A stretch of DNA of 64,000 nucleotides, from the NCBI RefSeq assembly GCF_003049685.1, contig NZ_PYSY02000002.1, forward strand, positions 1,029,501 through 1,093,500. Reading direction: 5' to 3'. This document shows positions 62,529-64,000 of the stretch, in pieces (positions within the stretch are counted from its first letter, which is position 1; each line of letters opens with the position of its first letter). The notes below the pieces were generated by a model, which searched no databases, was not told the origin of the DNA, and saw nothing but the letters and a program-made list of their open reading frames with translations. This stretch comes from Brucella pituitosa. GTDB lineage: Bacteria > Pseudomonadota > Alphaproteobacteria > Rhizobiales > Rhizobiaceae. Both the position numbers and the translations under genes were made by a program.

Positions 62529-64000
62529 TCAGAATTGTGTCGTGAGGCCGACCATAAAGGTACGGCCGCGACCAGTCTTTTCTGCCATTTCGCCCGATAC
62601 TGCCGGGCTGTAAGCCACATCCGTCAGGTTCTCGACATTCATGAAAGCAGTCGCGTGCTTATTGAACTTGTAGGAGGCATAGAGGTTGTAAAGCGTATAG
62701 GCTTCCTTTTTCTCAGTATCGCCAAATCCAACAGCATAACGGCTACCGCCGACATGGTTCATTGTCCCGCCAACCGTTAAGGCTTCTTCAAGTGCCCGGA
62801 CGCCGACATCGACGGTGACATAATCTTCAGGCAGAAATGTCGAGTCGCCATTGCCGATGCCTGCACCCCAGCCAACCGGTTGATCATTGCTTGCGTGGGT
62901 ATAAGAGAGGTTCACATAGGCAAATCGCGCATCGTATCCGCCTTCGATCTCGAAGCCCCGCGACTTCGTGGTCCCGGGTACATTGACCCAGATCGCCCTT
63001 TCATAAGGATCGCCTGGCAAGGTCATGAGATTGTTCACGATGTAATTTTCGATATCATATCGGAAGTAATTGACCTTTAACCGCAACGCGTCGCCTGCGA
63101 TCAGCAGATCGTCTTTGATGACATTCGTCCCAAATTCCCATCCCTTGGATTTTTCGGGATCGAGATAGAAATTGGAAAACTGGCCACCACCGATGCCAGC
63201 GCCAATCGGAACCAGTGCCCAAAGCGCTTCTCGCGCTGATGGCGGCCTGAAAGTATGGGCATAGGTCACATAGGGCTGCAGCCAGTCGACCGGCTTTGCA
63301 GACAGAGTGATCTTAGGGTTGAGCGCATTTTCATTGCGCGAAACATCCACATTACCGCCTGTTGGCGGGCAGAAACCAACATTGGCCGTGCATGGGCTTT
63401 GATGCCCGCTCAGCGTCCAATAATCGTAATTCAGCCCTGTGCTCAATTCGAAAATACCTTGCGACAAGGTAATATCAGTAAAAGCACGCGCCTTCTGCAT
63501 TCTGCCGGGAGGATTTGCACCGCGGTAGTTGTTGACTTTGTAGTCGTCGGAGGAATAGGCCGCACCGTATTCCCACCGGGCACTAAGCTCGTCCGTAATG
63601 TCGAAGCGGCTCGTATTGGTCACATCGAACCCATAGCCGTTGTCCCGCGTCTGACGCTGCCGGTATGAGCCACCAGTTGTGGGGTCATAAGACATGTCCG
63701 TGCGATTATAATAAGCGTTGATCTTCAGATCGATCCAGTCACTGTCAGGGTTATAGGTATAGTTGGCGGTGTAAGTGGAATTCGTTACACCCCACTCATA
63801 ACCTGAAACCAGGAAGTTGTTCTTGTACCAGCGCGCACCAAGCTTCAGATCATGCACATCGTCAGGCTGGAAATGGAACTTCAGCAATCCTGAACCCGGC
63901 TTATTGCTGGCGTCAGGCGTATTATAGACACCATCGCCTCTTCGGTAATTCTCATGGTCGCTATAGCTGAACGCACCCATGATCGACGCCGTTCCAGACC
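62529..64000 (-). CDS. TonB-dependent receptor, heme/hemoglobin type, C-terminal part
   Basis: The minus strand is open from the right edge to TGA at 62529, giving at least 490 residues of the beta barrel; the plug domain lies beyond the window. Alternating strands, LNPKITLSAKPVDWLQPYVTYAHTFRPPSAREAL, GTTKSRGFEIEGGYD and the final TFMNVENLTDVAYSP ... FMVGLTTQF (aromatic C-terminus) are typical of receptors of the hemoglobin/transferrin/lactoferrin family. It imports iron compounds through the outer membrane using TonB energy. Substrate is inferred. Confidence 0.88.
   Translation of the reverse strand, partial: SGTASIMGAFSYSDHENYRRGDGVYNTPDASNKPGSGLLKFHFQPDDVHDLKLGARWYKNNFLVSGYEWGVTNSTYTANYTYNPDSDWIDLKINAYYNRTDMSYDPTTGGSYRQRQTRDNGYGFDVTNTSRFDITDELSARWEYGAAYSSDDYKVNNYRGANPPGRMQKARAFTDITLSQGIFELSTGLNYDYWTLSGHQSPCTANVGFCPPTGGNVDVSRNENALNPKITLSAKPVDWLQPYVTYAHTFRPPSAREALWALVPIGAGIGGGQFSNFYLDPEKSKGWEFGTNVIKDDLLIAGDALRLKVNYFRYDIENYIVNNLMTLPGDPYERAIWVNVPGTTKSRGFEIEGGYDARFAYVNLSYTHASNDQPVGWGAGIGNGDSTFLPEDYVTVDVGVRALEEALTVGGTMNHVGGSRYAVGFGDTEKKEAYTLYNLYASYKFNKHATAFMNVENLTDVAYSPAVSGEMAEKTGRGRTFMVGLTTQF

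Noticed and set aside
1-64000. CRISPR arrays, insertion sequences, prophage, rRNA operon
   Set aside because: No regularly spaced repeats, transposase, integrase, capsid-type or rRNA sequence was seen on either strand.

Overview
The window looks like chromosomal DNA of an alphaproteobacterium of the Brucella/Ochrobactrum group. Evidence for this: a lipoprotein very close to Brucella Omp10, a homospermidine synthase, a CpdR-type regulator, a one-subunit FhuB, a urease cluster with a HupE/UreJ permease inside it, an inositol-phosphatase-family gene with an antisense suhB/mmgR-like small RNA, and dispersed Rhizobiales palindromes. The assignment is by recognition only. I see no phage, insertion sequence, CRISPR array or rRNA. 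There is one tRNA (Val, anticodon GAC).

Layout. 1-2.7 kb: divergent flippase and Wzz/GumC-like chain-length protein (surface polysaccharide). 2.7-5.1 kb: GNAT acetyltransferase and ornithine decarboxylase with a ~475-nt leader that fits the alphaproteobacterial speF RNA. 5.3-10.1 kb: amidase plus LysR regulator, DUF1007 plus NicO Ni/Co transporter, and a second acetyltransferase. 10.2-12.7 kb: molybdate transporter modABC. 13-19.2 kb: trhO, a muramidase, KDPG aldolase, a DUF882/M15 protein and an NtrC-like regulator without its sigma-54 contact loop. 19.4-25.3 kb: pepF-pabB-pabC, homospermidine synthase, omp10. 25.5-30.9 kb: ferrochelatase, SPFH/NfeD pair, kdsD divergent from an outer-membrane barrel protein. 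30.9-33.9 kb: aldo/keto reductase and MFS exporter divergent from a LysR regulator. 33.9-36.9 kb: fhuD-fhuB without an ATPase gene. 37-42.9 kb: ureD-A-hupE-B-C-E-F-G. 43.1-46.9 kb: galU, a lytic transglycosylase and a DUF459 protein lacking SGNH catalytic residues. 47-56.6 kb: cycA-like permease, gltB-gltD, threonine aldolase. 56.6-64 kb: Hsp20 under a probable heat-shock promoter and RNA thermometer, a basic periplasmic protein, alpha/beta hydrolase, hisN-like phosphatase with its antisense sRNA, N-formylglutamate amidohydrolase, cpdR, tRNA-Val, a frameshifted small lipoprotein, and the C-terminal part of a TonB-dependent receptor.

How the genes fit together. Ornithine decarboxylase makes putrescine, which homospermidine synthase uses 19 kb away. 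NicO and HupE/UreJ are both nickel-type permeases and could supply urease, whose ammonia can enter GltBD after glutamine synthetase. ModABC, FhuBD, ferrochelatase and the TonB receptor cover molybdate and iron/heme.

Most of the window is ordinary core genome. The least ordinary signals are regulatory RNAs and degenerate enzymes: the odc leader, the hsp20 thermometer, the antisense sRNA at 59987-60073, the regulator at 17708-19234 and the DUF459 protein at 45742-46893. I did not find a clearly new multi-gene system.
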